In this document: piece by piece, positions 1 through 12,493 of the stretch
How positions within the stretch are numbered: the stretch's first letter is position 1
How the letters are laid out: each line of letters opens with the position of its first letter
Source of the DNA: Parietaria judaica
Taxonomy: Eukaryota > Streptophyta > Magnoliopsida > Rosales > Urticaceae
Assembly (NCBI GenBank): GCA_954871525.1
Contig: OX940868.1
Span: forward strand, 22,811,056 to 22,875,055
Length of the DNA: 64,000 bases
Direction: 5' to 3'
Notes under the pieces: generated by a model
Databases searched by the model: none
The model's input: the letters and a program-made list of their open reading frames with translations, nothing else
Told to the model about the DNA's origin: nothing
Made by a program: the position numbers and the translations under genes

Positions 1-377
1 ACAAAGGTTGTGTATTTTTTCCCACACTTTGAAAGGTTGGGGACCTAAAACCCCTCTTGACCAAAGATTGTGCATTATTGCCGCAATTAACCCTAAAAAA
101 AATTATTTACCATTATATTTTTTCCAATAAATAATGGCGCGTTTTGTCCAGCTTAAAAAGTCTTGTTTTTATTTTTAAAATAAATTATTTTACAAACAGT
201 TTACCAAACACTTGTCAATTTTTTTTAAAGATGGTTTTTTTTTTAAACCGAAACTAAAAATATTTAAAAAAAAAATTAAGTTATACCAAACAGGCCCAAT
301 GTCCAAAATCTCATTGCCCAATCTTCACCCCTGTCCAACAGTGCTAGTCTCCAAAAATTAAGTTCGTAGATTTATCG

Positions 378-898
378 AAGAGTGAAAATTTTGTATTTGT
401 TTCTCTGTTTTATCCCGGTTCTTGTACATGTTTCAAACTTGTTTTGAAAAAGAAAAAAAAACTGGAAATTTAGCTAAAAATTGGGAGCCGATACTTCCAC
501 TTCTTGGTTTTCGGAACCGATTCCTAAAAAGTAATTTTCGATCTACATGTCATTTTTAAGTTCTTAATATGTTGTTTTTAGTGTTTTTATATTTTTATTG
601 TCGTTTTTTATATAATATTTATAAGTTTTTTATTTTTTATTTTTTAAAACTACACGTCATTTTAAGTCAATCACTTTAAGAATCAGGATATTTAGAACCA
701 GAACTGTGGAAGTTTAGCAGACTAGAGAAATTTTAGAATCGGAAGTGAAATTGGGAAAGTTTAGAACCAGAAATCTTACCGAAATCGAGATATTTTAAAA
801 TCGTTACTGTTATCTTAACAAAAAAAATTCCAATTTTTTTTTGGAACATGGACAAAGAAGAGCTAATGTACCGGTTCCCGGTTCCGGTTTCACCCCTA
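378..898. mobile_element. hAT-type MITE remnant (older copy of the 11.6 kb element)
   Basis: The segment is colinear with the better preserved copy at 11600-12177. Both begin with a GTGAAAATTTTGT-like end, share a middle with TCATTTTTAAGT and TGTTTTTAGTGT, and finish in GGTTTCACCCCTA. The interior carries degenerate GGAACC/GGTTCC-like words on both strands. No 8-bp target duplication is visible here, so the copy is old or its left end is eroded. hAT assignment rests on the other copy. Confidence 0.6.
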
Positions 899-1104
899 GA
901 CACATATCCGTCGAAAATTGACAAGTTTGATGACTTTAACCACAATTGTTTTTCTTTCATTTATTTTGTTTTTTGTTTGGGGTGGTCCGTTGACTTTTTG
1001 CCGCGTTGCATTAAGTCCAACGTGTAGATTTTGTATTGGATTGGATAGTAATTGCCTTTAATTATTCATAGATATATACATTTCATAGTTTGATTTTATT
1101 AGAA

Positions 1105-1142
1105 ATATATATATATATATATAATATATATATATATATATA
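1105..1142. repeat. TA microsatellite flanking the 4.77 kb element
   Basis: A nearly pure TA run lies directly against the left end of the large element. A second TA run follows its right end at 5909-5928, as expected if the element inserted inside a microsatellite. Confidence 0.85.
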
Positions 1143-1683
1143 GGGGAACTTCAATAAGTATGCCCAGTGAAGTAAGTTTGAAAAAAAAATACCCGAATTT
1201 AATAAATTTCAAAACTATTCTCGAAATCAATTTTAACCCATGCCTTGGCTTAACTTAACCCAACTCTCTCACTCTCCCCTCACTGCCTCACCAGCGAGCT
1301 CGAAGCTCTCGCTCTCTCCCTCTTCTCTCTGTCGCTTTCCCTCTCTGTCTCTCACTCTCCTTCTCCCAGCGACCTCGACGAAACTCAGCTCGGTTCCTCT
1401 GCCCCCTCTTTCTGCTCCCTCCATTCTCGCGCTGCTTCCCCCCCTCGGCTCTCTCTGCACGACGAAACCCGGGGCACGCCGTATCGCGCAGCTTCCGACG
1501 ATGTTCCCAGCCTTATTTGACTCGCATTTCGCAGCTTCCGGCGAACCCTAGCCACCGAACGGGTCGCTGCTTCCGGCGAGGGCCATTTGACTCGCATTTC
1601 TCCAAATCTCAGGTTAGATCGGCTTCGCCTCTGGTTTGCACGTTTTGAGTCCATGGTGGTGATTCTCCGACTCAGCTTCGGCC

Positions 1684-1725
1684 ATGGCGGACACTATCCT
1701 CAGCTCCGGCAAAGCCTCCGACTTG
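1684..1725 (+). pseudogene. Possible captured first-exon fragment inside the 4.77 kb element
   Basis: An ATG in good context (GCCATGG) opens 14 codons, MADTILSSGKASDL, followed directly by a GT splice-donor-like sequence. Upstream sequence is CT-rich and resembles a plant 5' leader. This looks like a piece of a host gene carried in the element, but it is too short to identify. Nearby, a 24-bp segment containing GAATCCCATTTGTTTTGG occurs twice (about 1750 and 1900). Confidence 0.3.
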
Positions 1726-2779
1726 GTTTGTACAGATTTATATCAATTTTTGAATCCCATTTGTTTTGGTTTGAATGCACTGCAACTGTTTGATTATATG
1801 CCTCAATAGAAACTGTCCTAATAATTTTTTTAGCTTGTTTTCGTTTATGCTAGAAATCCATGGCGTTTCTTATCCATTGCAGAGTTGGATTGCTTCTTTT
1901 GAATCCCATTTGTTTTGGTTTGAAGTGGCATCTCTGTTAATTACGTGCACCAAATGCTTGGCCTCGGACAAAGCTGCGAGCTTCTCCGATTGATTAGCGT
2001 CTTTCGCGACGTGGCGAACCCTTGATCTCAAATAGCGAAACTGTTGATTACTTTTCGTATTGGTTCATTTAGATCGTTACCCTTCTCTGTTGTTAAGTTT
2101 ACTTTTAATGGAGCTAGTCGCAAACTGTTGAATCTCGGGAAAGGCTTAGCGTTCTGTTGTAATGTATAGCGCAGGATAATTTAAAGACTTTTGGATATTT
2201 TGTGACTCTTTTGTGTCTTTTGTGACACTTTTGTGGCTTTAACGAATTATTTTAGATTTAATCGTCAATAATCACCAATATTTAAATTTAATTGTTGAAA
2301 ACAATTCGTTATGAATTGCTATACATGATCAGAGCAGCGAGAATTTTTTGGTGTAATTTTGGGTTTGATTGGTTCCGTGGTGTCGTGCTACTCCAACATA
2401 AACAAGTTGCTCATTGGCCGAGACGGCTTGGATTAGGTTTCAACTCGTAGTGTTTCCAGAAGCGTTTGTTGGAGGCTGGAGGCTATACTCGCGGTTCAAC
2501 TTGTACTATTTTTGTGAAAATTGTACGATATTAGATGTACAAAAAAAATTTCTTTTGTGAAAGAATTATTTAATAGAGCTGAAATAGTGTAAAAATGTTC
2601 ATTAATACAACAATTATTACAAAGGTGGCACTGACAGAAAACTCAAACCGACTACAAAATGAAAAGCGAAAAAAAAAAAACGACATTGTAGGTAGAAAGA
2701 ACATATAAACGACATTGAGTAGAGAAACAAGCAGGTTAAGCAAAACTGAAAACGACAACAACAAAGCGACAGGTAATAT

Positions 2780-4397
2780 TTATGTGCAATAGTGAACCAC
2801 ATTAGAAACTGAAAAACAATAGGGAAATTGTATACGAAAAATTGTTCACCCTCTAGTGGGAAACTGTGCAAAGCGAATTTCAAACTGTGTGACTAAATTT
2901 TATCACGCAAAATTGTATACGAAAAATTGTTCACCCTTTAGTGGGAAACTGTGTAAAGCGATTTTCAAACTGTACATTTTTTTTTACCCTTAAGGATTAA
3001 ATTTATTTCGTAATAAACAGGGACAAAAAACTGTTAACCCTCAAGACCAAAACTGTGCAAACTAAATTTCAAACTGTGTGACTAAATTTTATCACGCAAA
3101 ATTGTATACGAAAAATTGTTCACCCTCTAGTGGGAAACTGTGTATAGCGATTTTCAAACTGTACATTTTTTTTACCCTTAAGGATTAAATTTATTTCGTA
3201 ATAAACAGGGACAAAAAACTGTTAACCCTCAAGACCAAAACTGTGCAAAGTGAATTTCAAACTGTGTGACTAAATTTTATCACGCAAAATTGTATACGAA
3301 AAATTGTTCACCCTCTAGTGGGAAACTGTGTAAAGCGATTTTCAAACTGTACATTTTTTTTTACCCTTAAGGATTAAATTTATTTCGTAATAAACAGGGA
3401 CAAAAAACTGTTAACCCTCAAGACCAAAACTGTGCAAAGCGAATTTCAAACTGTGTGACTAAATTTTATCACGCAAAATTGTATACGAAAAATTGTTCAC
3501 CCTCTAGGAGGAAACTGTGTAAACCGATTTTCAAACTGTACATTTTTTTTCACCCTTAAAGATTAAATTTATTTCGTAATAAACAGGGACAAAAAACTGT
3601 TAACCTCAAGACCAAAACTGTGCAAAGCGAATTTCAAACTGTGTGACTAAATTTTATCACGCAAAATTGTATACGAAAAATTGTTCACCCTCTAGTGGGA
3701 AACTGTGTAAAGCGATTTTCAAACTGTACATTTTTTTTACCCTTAAGGATTAAATTTATTTCGTAATAAACAGGGACAAAAAACTGTTAACCCTCAAGAC
3801 CAAAACTGTGCAAAGCGAATTTCAAACTGTGTGACTAAATTTTATCACGCAAAATTGTATACGAAAAATTGTTCACCCTCTAGGAGGAAACTGTGTAAAC
3901 CGATTTTCAAACTGTACATTTTTTTTTCACCCTTAAAGATTAAATTTATTTCGTAATAAACAGGGACAAAAAACTGTTAACCCTCAAGACCAAAACTGTG
4001 TAAAGCGAATTTCAAACTGTGTAACTAACTTTTATCACGCAAAATTGTATACGAAAAATTGTTCACCCTCTAGGAGAAAACTGTGTAAACCGATTTTCAA
4101 ACTGTACATTTTTTTTTCACCATTAAAGATTAAATTTATTTCGTAATAAACAGGGACAAAAAACTGTTAACCCTCAAGACCAAAACTGTGTAAAGCGAAT
4201 TTCAAACTGTGTAACTAACTTTTATTACGCAAAATTGTATACGAAAAATTGTTCACCCTCTAGGAGAAAACTGTGTAAACCGATTTTCAAACTGTACATT
4301 TTTTTTTCACCCTTAAAGATTAAATTTATTTCGTAATAAACAGGGACAAAAAACTGTTAACCCGCAAGACCAAAACTGTGTAAAGCGAATTTCAAAC
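2780..4397. repeat. Tandem array, about eight units of 188-190 bp
   Basis: The word GTATACGAAAAATTGTTCACC recurs at about 2830, 2915, 3104, 3292, 3481, 3669, 3857, 4047 and 4237. Apart from the shortened first interval, spacing is 188-190 bp. Each unit contains several AAACTGT words followed by related flanks, so there is a shorter period inside it. Downstream, at 4480-4570, the same word appears inverted (ACACAGTTTTT). The array lies wholly inside the 4.77 kb element. No coding potential is seen. Confidence 0.95.
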
Positions 4398-4760
4398 ATA
4401 CGCTTCAATTAGAAAAACATCGAAACAACCATAAAAAGTTTATTCGTATAATTTTATTGAAATTTTGAATCCCATGTACACAGTTTTTGCCTACGCGTAC
4501 CACAGTTTTTTTTTTTACAGTTTTGAATCCTGTGTACACGATTTTTTGAACGAGGTTACACAGTTTTTTTTACTTATATTTATTAAACAACTTTATATAT
4601 TTTTCAAAATTAATTAATAGTTACTTATATTTATTGAATAACTTTATTTATTTTTCAACTTTATTGGCAACAAAAATCGCGAGGGAATTTAACATTAGTT
4701 GATCGATTAGCACGACATCATCAAAACCCGACATAGTTTTCAACAGCTCGTCTTCAAGAT

Positions 4761-4836
4761 AAGAAATTCATTAAACTTTGAAATAAAATCACTTAAAAAT
4801 AAGAAATTCATTAAACTTTGAAATAAAATCACTTAA
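4761..4836. repeat. 40-bp direct duplication
   Basis: The segment beginning AAGAAATTCATTAAACTTTG is present twice in immediate succession with a 40-bp period and no mismatch that I can see. Confidence 0.85.
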
Positions 4837-5139
4837 GTATTTAACTTAACAACAAAAGTGTATTCAATCACAACCCGACCGCTATGTGCCTAACCCGACA
4901 TTTTCGCGTTCCAAGCGACCACGTCTTTCACGGGCATTGCACTGAACACCTAACTGGCCTCCTCTGCCCGACCCAATGAAGCACAACCGGTTATTAATGC
5001 CGTAAACGACATGACATTTCTAACGGAACTTGCGTCGAACACTTGGCATGCGAAGCAAAGATAAAAAAAGGAAACGAACATCACCATCAACATCTTCTCG
5101 CTCTACCAAACACCAAAGAACTATAATTCAGCAAGAGAA

Positions 5140-5295
5140 AGTACAAAATTTAGCAGAAAGATCAGGAAACGAGATGGACTGGGCCTTGCCGCTCTGAAGC
5201 ATTTCGTCGAGCAGTTGGTCCTCCAGCCACTCCTTCATCTTCTCAAATGGAAAAAGCAAGCTTCCGTCTTCGTCCTCCTCGTCTTCGTCGTCTTC
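5140..5295 (-). pseudogene. Captured gene fragment with acidic N-terminal reading frame, inside the 4.77 kb element
   Basis: On the minus strand a frame opens just after an in-frame TAA and reads EDDEDEEDEDGSLLFPFEKM, then a stretch containing KEWLEDQLLDEML, then SISFPDLSAKF. The acidic cluster and the amphipathic stretch look like real protein, not random translation. The same frame upstream of the TAA contains MDMEELELGSFEAEL, so a stop has probably interrupted it. I do not recognise the parent gene. A transduplicated host exon is the simplest reading. Confidence 0.4.
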
Positions 5296-5908
5296 TTAGA
5301 GCTCAGCCTCGAAGGACCCGAGCTCGAGCTCCTCCATGTCCATATCGGAGCTTCTCTGACGCGGCATCTCCGTGGGTCAGAGTCGGAGTCGTCGTGGCGT
5401 GGCATCGCTCCACCGGTGTGCTGCAGCAACGTGCAGAAAGGTCGGGTCGAAGCCGGGTGGCATTGGTCCGAGGTGCTTCATTTGGGTCAGAGACGGAGCT
5501 TCGCCTGGGTCCGAGGAGCTTCACGTTGGCCGGAGTTGGAGCTTCGCCTGAGTTGTCGGAGGCAGAGAAGAATAGACAGAGAGAAGGTGGGAGAGAGCGT
5601 GGGTCTCGTCGAGCCTTGGGTCAGAGAGAGTGAGGGAAACCCACTTCGTCCGGCGAGATCGTGGCTGTCGGAGGAGGAAGCATGGCTTGAGTTCCGTGGG
5701 CATCCGGTCGCCTCCATCGAGTTCAAAATTTTGAGCTTCATTTCTTTTTCGAAGCTGTGAGTTTGGGGGTGGTGGTGGTTAAGAGTTGGGTTAGTTTAAC
5801 TATGGGTTTGAGTTAAAATTTGGTTTGAGGTATAGTTTTGTAATTTATTAAAATCGGGTATTTTTTCGTTCACACTTACTCCACCGGGCATACTTATTGA
5901 AGTTCCCC

Positions 5909-7668
5909 TATATATATATATATATATAGGAATGTCAAAACATAAACAAATACAGTTAGCGAAGAAATAGTACGAGACATATAATATTCAAGGTGAGACA
6001 AATTAGCCATCTTTTTGCTATTTCAACCATGATTTTATCCTTCATTTCTAGCTTGTTCCTCAAGTTCATCTTTATGTTTTAATTTTCATTGAATGCAAAT
6101 GGTCTTCTTTTGAGTGGGGGTTTGTTAATTAATCAAATTTAGTAATTGGCCATTAATGTAATATGTTACATGATATTTAAGCAATTGAAAGATGTACATA
6201 ATTATTATTTAAAAGATTTATTGAAAGTGCCCATTTTTATGTAGCCTCTTTACTTTGTAAAATGTAGATTATTGATTTTGGTATATTTATTTTTATCTAG
6301 TTCTTTCGTCACATAAATATTTAATTTGTAAGTGTAGATGCGATATTTATCCTTATACAAATGTTTGAAAATTGAGGATAATAAGTTATTGTTGGAAATA
6401 GACCATTAGTTTTCTTCTTCTCATTATTAGATAATGCTTATCCAACAATATTATGAATTATGATATTACTAGTGTGGCACGAAAGGTATATAAAATGTTA
6501 TCAACATGCTATTATAATATATGTATTAGCTCGGGCCATAATTAATCCTATATTATTTTATGTTAATTCTCATGTGCATTAAAATTTAAAAGTGTTGCTT
6601 TCAACATTTATGATAGTGTAAGAAAAAAAGGTAAATGAAAGTGCTTTTAATTTAATGATCATTGTCCCACTAACCCCATTAAAACCATCGCCAATAATAC
6701 AGTTAAAATAAGTCATGAAACGTTGACTAATGGGGCAAAAAATTTAAAGTATGATTAAATATTTCTACATTATCCCACATCTTATGATGCAGAATCATAG
6801 TTAATACATGTAGTGATCAAGCTTAATAAAATTCTTAATTAATTCCAAACATTTATTCTGCAACATTGAACGAAGCCATTAAAACTTGTTTAGGCTAAGC
6901 AACCATGATTAAGGTATTGCTATATATAATCTAAAGTCAAAGCATAACCGAATTGCATGATGATATTCAACTTATAAACAAATGGGCATCACTAAATATA
7001 TATAAATATATATATATATATATATCATTAGCTTAGTCAAAATTTAATAAGTATTATGGCACCATATATATCCGATATATGTATACCGACCAAAATTATG
7101 ATTAAGTAGCACCGCGTAATTAACATGGAGATCTAGGGGACGGTGGTGTTTAAAATTATGAATATATGATTAAAAACAGGATTTAATTACTAGTAAAAAC
7201 TAGCATAATTGATCTTGAATTTTGTCTTGATTTCCGCATTTAATTAAATATATAATTTAAGCTCTTAATTCTTAAATGTAAAGGTCTGAGACGCTGGTGT
7301 TATTTGCCCTTGAATACATATAATTATATTATATGTATAAATGTAATCATTGTGTGCGGATATATATGAGGAATAATAATTTGATAATGTGTGAAACGGT
7401 CAAACAGTGGATACATATCAGATATATAATAATCTATATAACATATAATTCAAGATATTCCGTATAATATAATGATGATATGAAAGTTGAAAATCAAAGG
7501 AAACACAGCAGATATTCTTGTCAACGTCCTATGAAGCTCTGCGTCAGTATATATCGATTCACGATCACGTTAATTACAGCTTTATATATTCATAGTTCTA
7601 CGTGTTTCTAATACATACACGCATTGTTATATATATATATATTTGGAATATATATATATATATATTTG

Positions 7669-7719
<51 letters not shown>

Positions 7720-9518
7720 ACGGCCAACAGCTAGCCGACCATCACCGCAATCTGCGTTATATTGTACAGCAAAATGTATATTTGACACTGACAAGTACTG
7801 ACAGACAACAAGCATATGTATATTGGTATGTTTGTAAGTTTTTTTCTTAATATTAGCAAAAGCTTCTATTATATATTAGATTTATAATTCATATTCAATT
7901 TTCATGATGTTTAATATTTAATTTTTCGATACGTAATTCTTGGTTCCACCATTGATCAATAGCAATAAACCAAAGCGAAATTGTATTTTAACTGAGTCTG
8001 TCGAGGTCGGGATTGATTATTATGTATCTAGCTAAGAAATAAACAGTAAATAGGTTTATAGTAATATAACTTGGATAAAGATAGACAAAAGTCATTGTTG
8101 AATATGTTAGTCAATTATAGTAGATCATTTATAATCACATAAAAATATATTTTTTTAATGATTCTGGCTTCATTGACAAGTAAATAACTTTGAAATGCTA
8201 ACACAAAATTCGAATATTAATAACTTTATTACTTCATTGACAAGAAAAGTGCTAAAGGAAGTCGAAACAAGCTTTATTTTATTTAAACACTTGATCATTA
8301 AGTTTTATGGAAGCATTTACATGTGAATCTGATTTAGCATGAAATCAAGTTGACCAATATTTTGTGACGTGTCATCTCTTTTTCGTTTTATTTGACACTA
8401 TTAATAAGAAAAAACCAAGTATATTCATACGAGGAAATATGATTCAACGCATTGGTACTAAGAATCTACGTGTAAATGATTAGAAATATGACAAGAAAAT
8501 TGGAAAAGCCATGAAAATCCACGTTTCACATCGAATAAGGCAGTAAAATGCGTTTTATGTATCACAATTTTTTGTTTTTGTTTTTTCCTCTACGATACTC
8601 TAGAAATTCTAAAAAGCAAGTATAATTCAAAGAGATAATTGTGGTGTAAAAAATTTGCATTTTGCGAGAGATATATTTCTTATATTTTTTTTACTGAGAT
8701 AAAGACTAAATATTTTATTTTCTGCATATAATTTTGAGTCTATTTTAATTGAACAGTAATGTTAAGTTTCTATGTTATTTAATCTATCGTTGTACAAAAA
8801 ATTAACATTTATATAATTTGTTGATGTCGAAAAATAAATCAAACACAGTAGCAACTCAAATCCACATGTTGGCGCGGCCAATGACCGTTTTTTGAGTTGA
8901 AACTTGTCATTTAGTGTCGAAACTAATATGCCAAAAATAATATATTAAATTTTATGCCGGCAAATATTAAGATATGCTTCCAACAAAGCGTAAACATAAG
9001 GTCTTTATGCCATTAATACCTCTAATTTAAAAGGATGTGTACTGAAATTAGGCTGAGAGAACAAAACGATAGCTATACGCCTATACCAAACGATATCTAA
9101 GGCCCAGATACGGGTCTTCATTTCTCACCGGGCCGTCAACCCCGACCCGTTCGGAGCACGATCAAACCCGACCCAATTAGGACCGGTTTAGAATGTTCGA
9201 AGCTGTATCTTCGTCATTTCTGACGGTTTCTTTCTTCTCTCTTCTCCTCTCAAATCCCCAGGTAATTCCCTGATTCGACCTCCTCTTCGTTTTCTTGATG
9301 CGTTTCACTAGTTAATTACGTTTAGCTTCAAGAAAAAACTTCAATTTCGAGCTCTGTTCATGGCTGTTTGGCGTAGATTGATATATTCAAGTTTTGAGAC
9401 AATGTAAAATGAATAATCTTTTGCTGAGTTCGTATCAATGGTGATTGTTGATACTTAATAGTATATCAGCGTTTGTGTGTGTGATTTCAACTGTGTAAAA
9501 TCTTTAGGTTATGTTTTG
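5909..9518. other. AT-rich intergenic spacer
   Basis: No coding region is supported between the 4.77 kb element and the first F-box gene. It contains TA microsatellites at 5909-5928, about 7009-7024 and 7629-7716. The stretch 9190-9262 is CT-rich and ends in CAG/GTAATT, so it may be the 5' leader exon and first intron of the F-box gene, with an acceptor TTTAG near 9508. Confidence 0.6.
7629..7716. repeat. TA microsatellite with two TTTGGA interruptions
   Basis: Three TA tracts are separated by ATTTGGAA interruptions; the last tract is longer than 40 bp. It explains the tyrosine/isoleucine-repeat reading frames here, which are not genes. Confidence 0.9.
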
Positions 9519-12493
9519 ATGGGGGAGATTATGGTGAAGCGTAAAGTTGATGAGAGCATAGACCAAATCTCCGATCTACCGGTACCTATTTTGCATCGGG
9601 TGTTGTCGTTTCTCCCCCGCGTAGATTCGGCTAGAACTTCCGTGTTGTCCAAGCAATGGAATTTTGTTCGGAAATCCTTTCCTAGATTGATATTTTTCGA
9701 GCCCTGGCATATGGAGGAAATTGAGACGCCAGAGTACAAGCAGAAGCATGAAGCATTCTTGGATTATGTCGATACGTTTCTGCACAACTTCGTTCAGTAT
9801 AAGCTTTGGATAGAGGAAATGGATTTATATTTTCCCTGTCTCGATTGGGATTTCGTTCCGCTAGTCAATACATGGTTGCGAGTAGCTCTTCATAATGGTA
9901 TCTTGGACCTAAAGTTCGATGTCACGGTGGATGACGAATGCGATTACAACTTAGGGTACCCTCTCAATAAAACAACATTCTCGGTCAATGCATCATTACT
10001 GAACGGTCATTTCGGGTTTTCTCACCTGCAAAAATTATCGTTACGTAGGGTTTCCTTAAGTAAGGAAATCGTTCGCGATATTAACTGTAATTGTCCCAAC
10101 CTTAGAGAGCTTGAACTTTGGTATATTAGTGGTTTGAAAACTTTCAATATTTCAAAACTTAACAAACTTGTGAATTTTGAAATAAAATTTGGTTATGAAC
10201 TAAAAAGAGTGTTTGTTGATGCCCCCTCGCTCAATTATTTTACCTTCAATCTTGAGGAGCCATGTGTGCCACGAGGTGTGTTTGATCTGACTTCTTGCTG
10301 TAATTTGAGAAAACTAGAGCTACGCAACCTTGCCATCACCGATGCGTTATTTCACATGCACAACTCTAGATTTCCACTCTTGGAGGATCTCGATATATCA
10401 TTATGCCATCTTCTCCGAAGGATTAAGATCTCTTTACAGCGGCTTAAGAATCTCAACCTACTTTCTTGTGAGGCAATTGAAGCTGTTGAAATCGATGCTC
10501 CGATTCTATCGGAATTTTCTTTCACACTAGGTGGTGCAGATTTTCCTGAATTGGTTACAGCGGGCATTATCCCTTGTTCCATGGATTTAGTGTATAACAT
10601 GCACTTCAAGGATGATCAACTTGACAGTTTTTGGTTCCTTGAGATGAGGGAATTCCTTGCCAGTCTTCCTTTCGATGATATAACGTTTATTCCAGCATCT
10701 GGTTACTGTCCGGTGTGGCTTTTATTTCTATCTTTTGCATCTTTCTCTAAGTCGATAATGAGATTGTATTTCATCCCATTAACTATTGGGTTGATTGTAA
10801 ATGGCAGGTAGTTTTTGATTCCAACGAAGTAAGTTTTGATATTGAAGAGTTGAGAGACGTTGTAATTCCTCGATTGGTGGAAGTGGATTTAAACCTCAAT
10901 TGTTTAGATATAACCCCTACATCCTGTTGGGCGGCCGTTCTAAAGGGACTACTTTGGAGTTGTCATCCTAGAAAAATATACATGCCAGTAACCGCAGATT
11001 CCAATGACGAGGATGATTGCATAAAGGTATTTCCCATGAAATTCTATGATGCTTGTTGATTTCAATATCCGGCTTATTTTTGTTTCTCCCCTTCGGGTGG
11101 ATAAAGTTTTATTTGGAGGGAACATTTTATTCTTGTTTTTGTTTTTTGCTTTGGTGTCACGAGGGATTGCAACTTCAGTCTCAAAGATAGAATTTCAATT
11201 GCTAAACCACTTTCACAATGCCTTATTGACCCCGGGAACATAATTATCTTAATAGACCTTCGATTCTCAGTTTTTTATTTTTTATTTTTTTATTATTATT
11301 AAGAAGCATCAATTATATAAATAAAAATAAAAATAAAGATACAATGTAAGGCTAGAGAATGATTTGCGGTCCGGCTATATAGACCAAACTCTACTATGAG
11401 AAAGAAAAAACAAAGATTACTCCTTAACAAGTACCAGCCCAATCTCTCGAAAGGTCCGCGAGGGGATATATTGAAAACTCATTGCACGGGAAAAAAAGCC
11501 AAAAAAAGGGTTATACAATGGTTGAAGCAAAAGTCCATATCAAAGGAAGAAGGAAAAGTCAGTCTTTTAGGCTTGTTAAATTAGTGATTCAGTTATAATT
11601 ATGGGTGAAAATTTTGTAACCGTTTCCCGGTTTTGTCCCGGTTCCGGTACCGGTCCCGGACCGATTTTTCAAAAAATCCGGGAAATTTAGCGTAAAACCG
11701 GGAACCGGTACTTCCCGGTTCCCGATTTTCGGAACCGGGAACCGGAACCGGTACCTAACAAATATTTCCCGGTTTTTGGTACCGGTTCCGATTTTAAACT
11801 ACATGTAATTTTTAAGTTTTTAGTATGTCGTTTTTAGTGTAATATATGTTTTTATTGTCATTTTTTATACTACGTGTAATTTTTAATTACTAATTTTTCA
11901 AAAACGACATGTCATTTTTAAGTCAAACCCTTTTAGAACCGGGAAATTTAGAACCGGAACCGGGAATTTTTAGAAATGGAACCGTAACCGGAATCGGAAC
12001 CGGGAAATTTGAATCGGAACCGTTACCGGAACCGGAACCGGGAATTTTTTTAATCGGGAACCGTTACCAGAACCGGAACCGTTACCGGAACCGTGACCAA
12101 AAAAAAAAATCCCGATTTTTCGGAACAGGGACGAAAAAAAGCTAATTTCCCGGTTCCCGGTTCTGGTTTCACCCCTAGTTATAATTATACATTTGGGGTG
12201 TTTTTGTAATAATCAAGGGATTAGTGCCATAACCAAGGAATACGAACGCTAAGATTCCTCTTGTTTCGCAATGTAAGCAGGTTTTCTGCAGGATGGTGTT
12301 GGAAAGTAAATGCCTGAAAGCTGCGAGGGTTTTGACCATTGAAGGAGTTGCGTTAAACATCGAAAGCGTCGGAGGAATTGAACACAAGCAGTTTCGTCAC
12401 GTGTTGGAAACTCTCTCCTCAATTTCACGTAAAGTAATAGTCTTCGAGTTGGAGTGGGATCATTCGGCAATACAGGGTTTAGCCGTGCTTTAG
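9519..12493 (+). CDS. F-box/LRR (FBD-like) protein, copy 1
   Basis: Predicted exons are 9519-10712, 10808-11026 and 12281-12493, all phase 0 with GT-AG borders, giving 541 residues. The F-box lies near residues 17-60 (ISDLPVPILHRVLSFLP and SVLSKQW). Degenerate plant-type leucine-rich repeats follow, with repeated NCPNLRELEL- and LDISLCHL-like lines. The last two exons form an FBD-like tail. F-box proteins bind SKP1 and recruit targets to an SCF ubiquitin ligase; the target here is unknown. The start follows a probable leader-intron acceptor; ATGs at 9477 and 9531 are in-frame alternatives. Exon borders were set by comparison with the paralogue at 14966-17095. Intron 2 (1254 bp) is enlarged by a hAT MITE at 11600-12177. 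Confidence 0.85.
11600..12177. mobile_element. hAT-type MITE with 8-bp target duplication in an F-box intron
   Basis: The ends are TATGGGTGAAA and TTTCACCCCTA, flanked by perfect 8-bp duplications GTTATAAT at 11592-11599 and 12178-12185. The length is 578 bp. There is no coding capacity. Roughly twenty GGAACC or GGTTCC words, mostly as CCGGAACCGG variants, fill both halves on both strands. A related older copy is at 378-898. The 8-bp duplication and TA..TA termini are typical of the hAT superfamily. Confidence 0.9.

Larger units (their letters stand above)
1143..5908. mobile_element. 4.77 kb non-autonomous DNA transposon with terminal inverted repeats, inside a TA microsatellite
   Basis: The left end starts GGGGAACTTCAATAAGTATG and the right end is its exact inverse. 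The inverted similarity continues for roughly 110 bp (tract ACCCGA..TTTAATAAATT, then AACCCAACTC). Both ends abut TA repeats. The ends match two small MITEs at 61799-62077 and 62298-62566 (shared GGAAACTTCA..GTATGCCC then TACCCGA). I see no transposase-like reading frame. The interior has CT-rich leader-like sequence near both ends, short exon-like pieces, and a 189-bp tandem array. The behaviour resembles rice Micron elements, which target TA microsatellites. The superfamily is uncertain; a Mutator-like element is possible. Confidence 0.75.

Noticed and set aside
1240..1551. 103-codon Ser/Leu/Pro-rich frame
   Set aside because: Low-complexity translation of CT-rich sequence near an element end; overlapping frames are equally open and no domain is recognisable.
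2780..4397. Regularly spaced repeats that might suggest a CRISPR-like array
   Set aside because: The unit is one long 189-bp tandem repeat without unique spacers, in a plant nuclear transposon.
5215..5760. 181-codon plus-strand frame near the right end of the element
   Set aside because: Composition is that of translated GA/CT-rich DNA; the more protein-like frame is on the opposite strand.
7602..7850. Tyrosine/isoleucine-repeat frames
   Set aside because: Direct translation of a TA microsatellite.
11909..12145. 78-codon frame rich in Gly, Thr, Glu and Pro
   Set aside because: Translation of the GGAACC words of a MITE.
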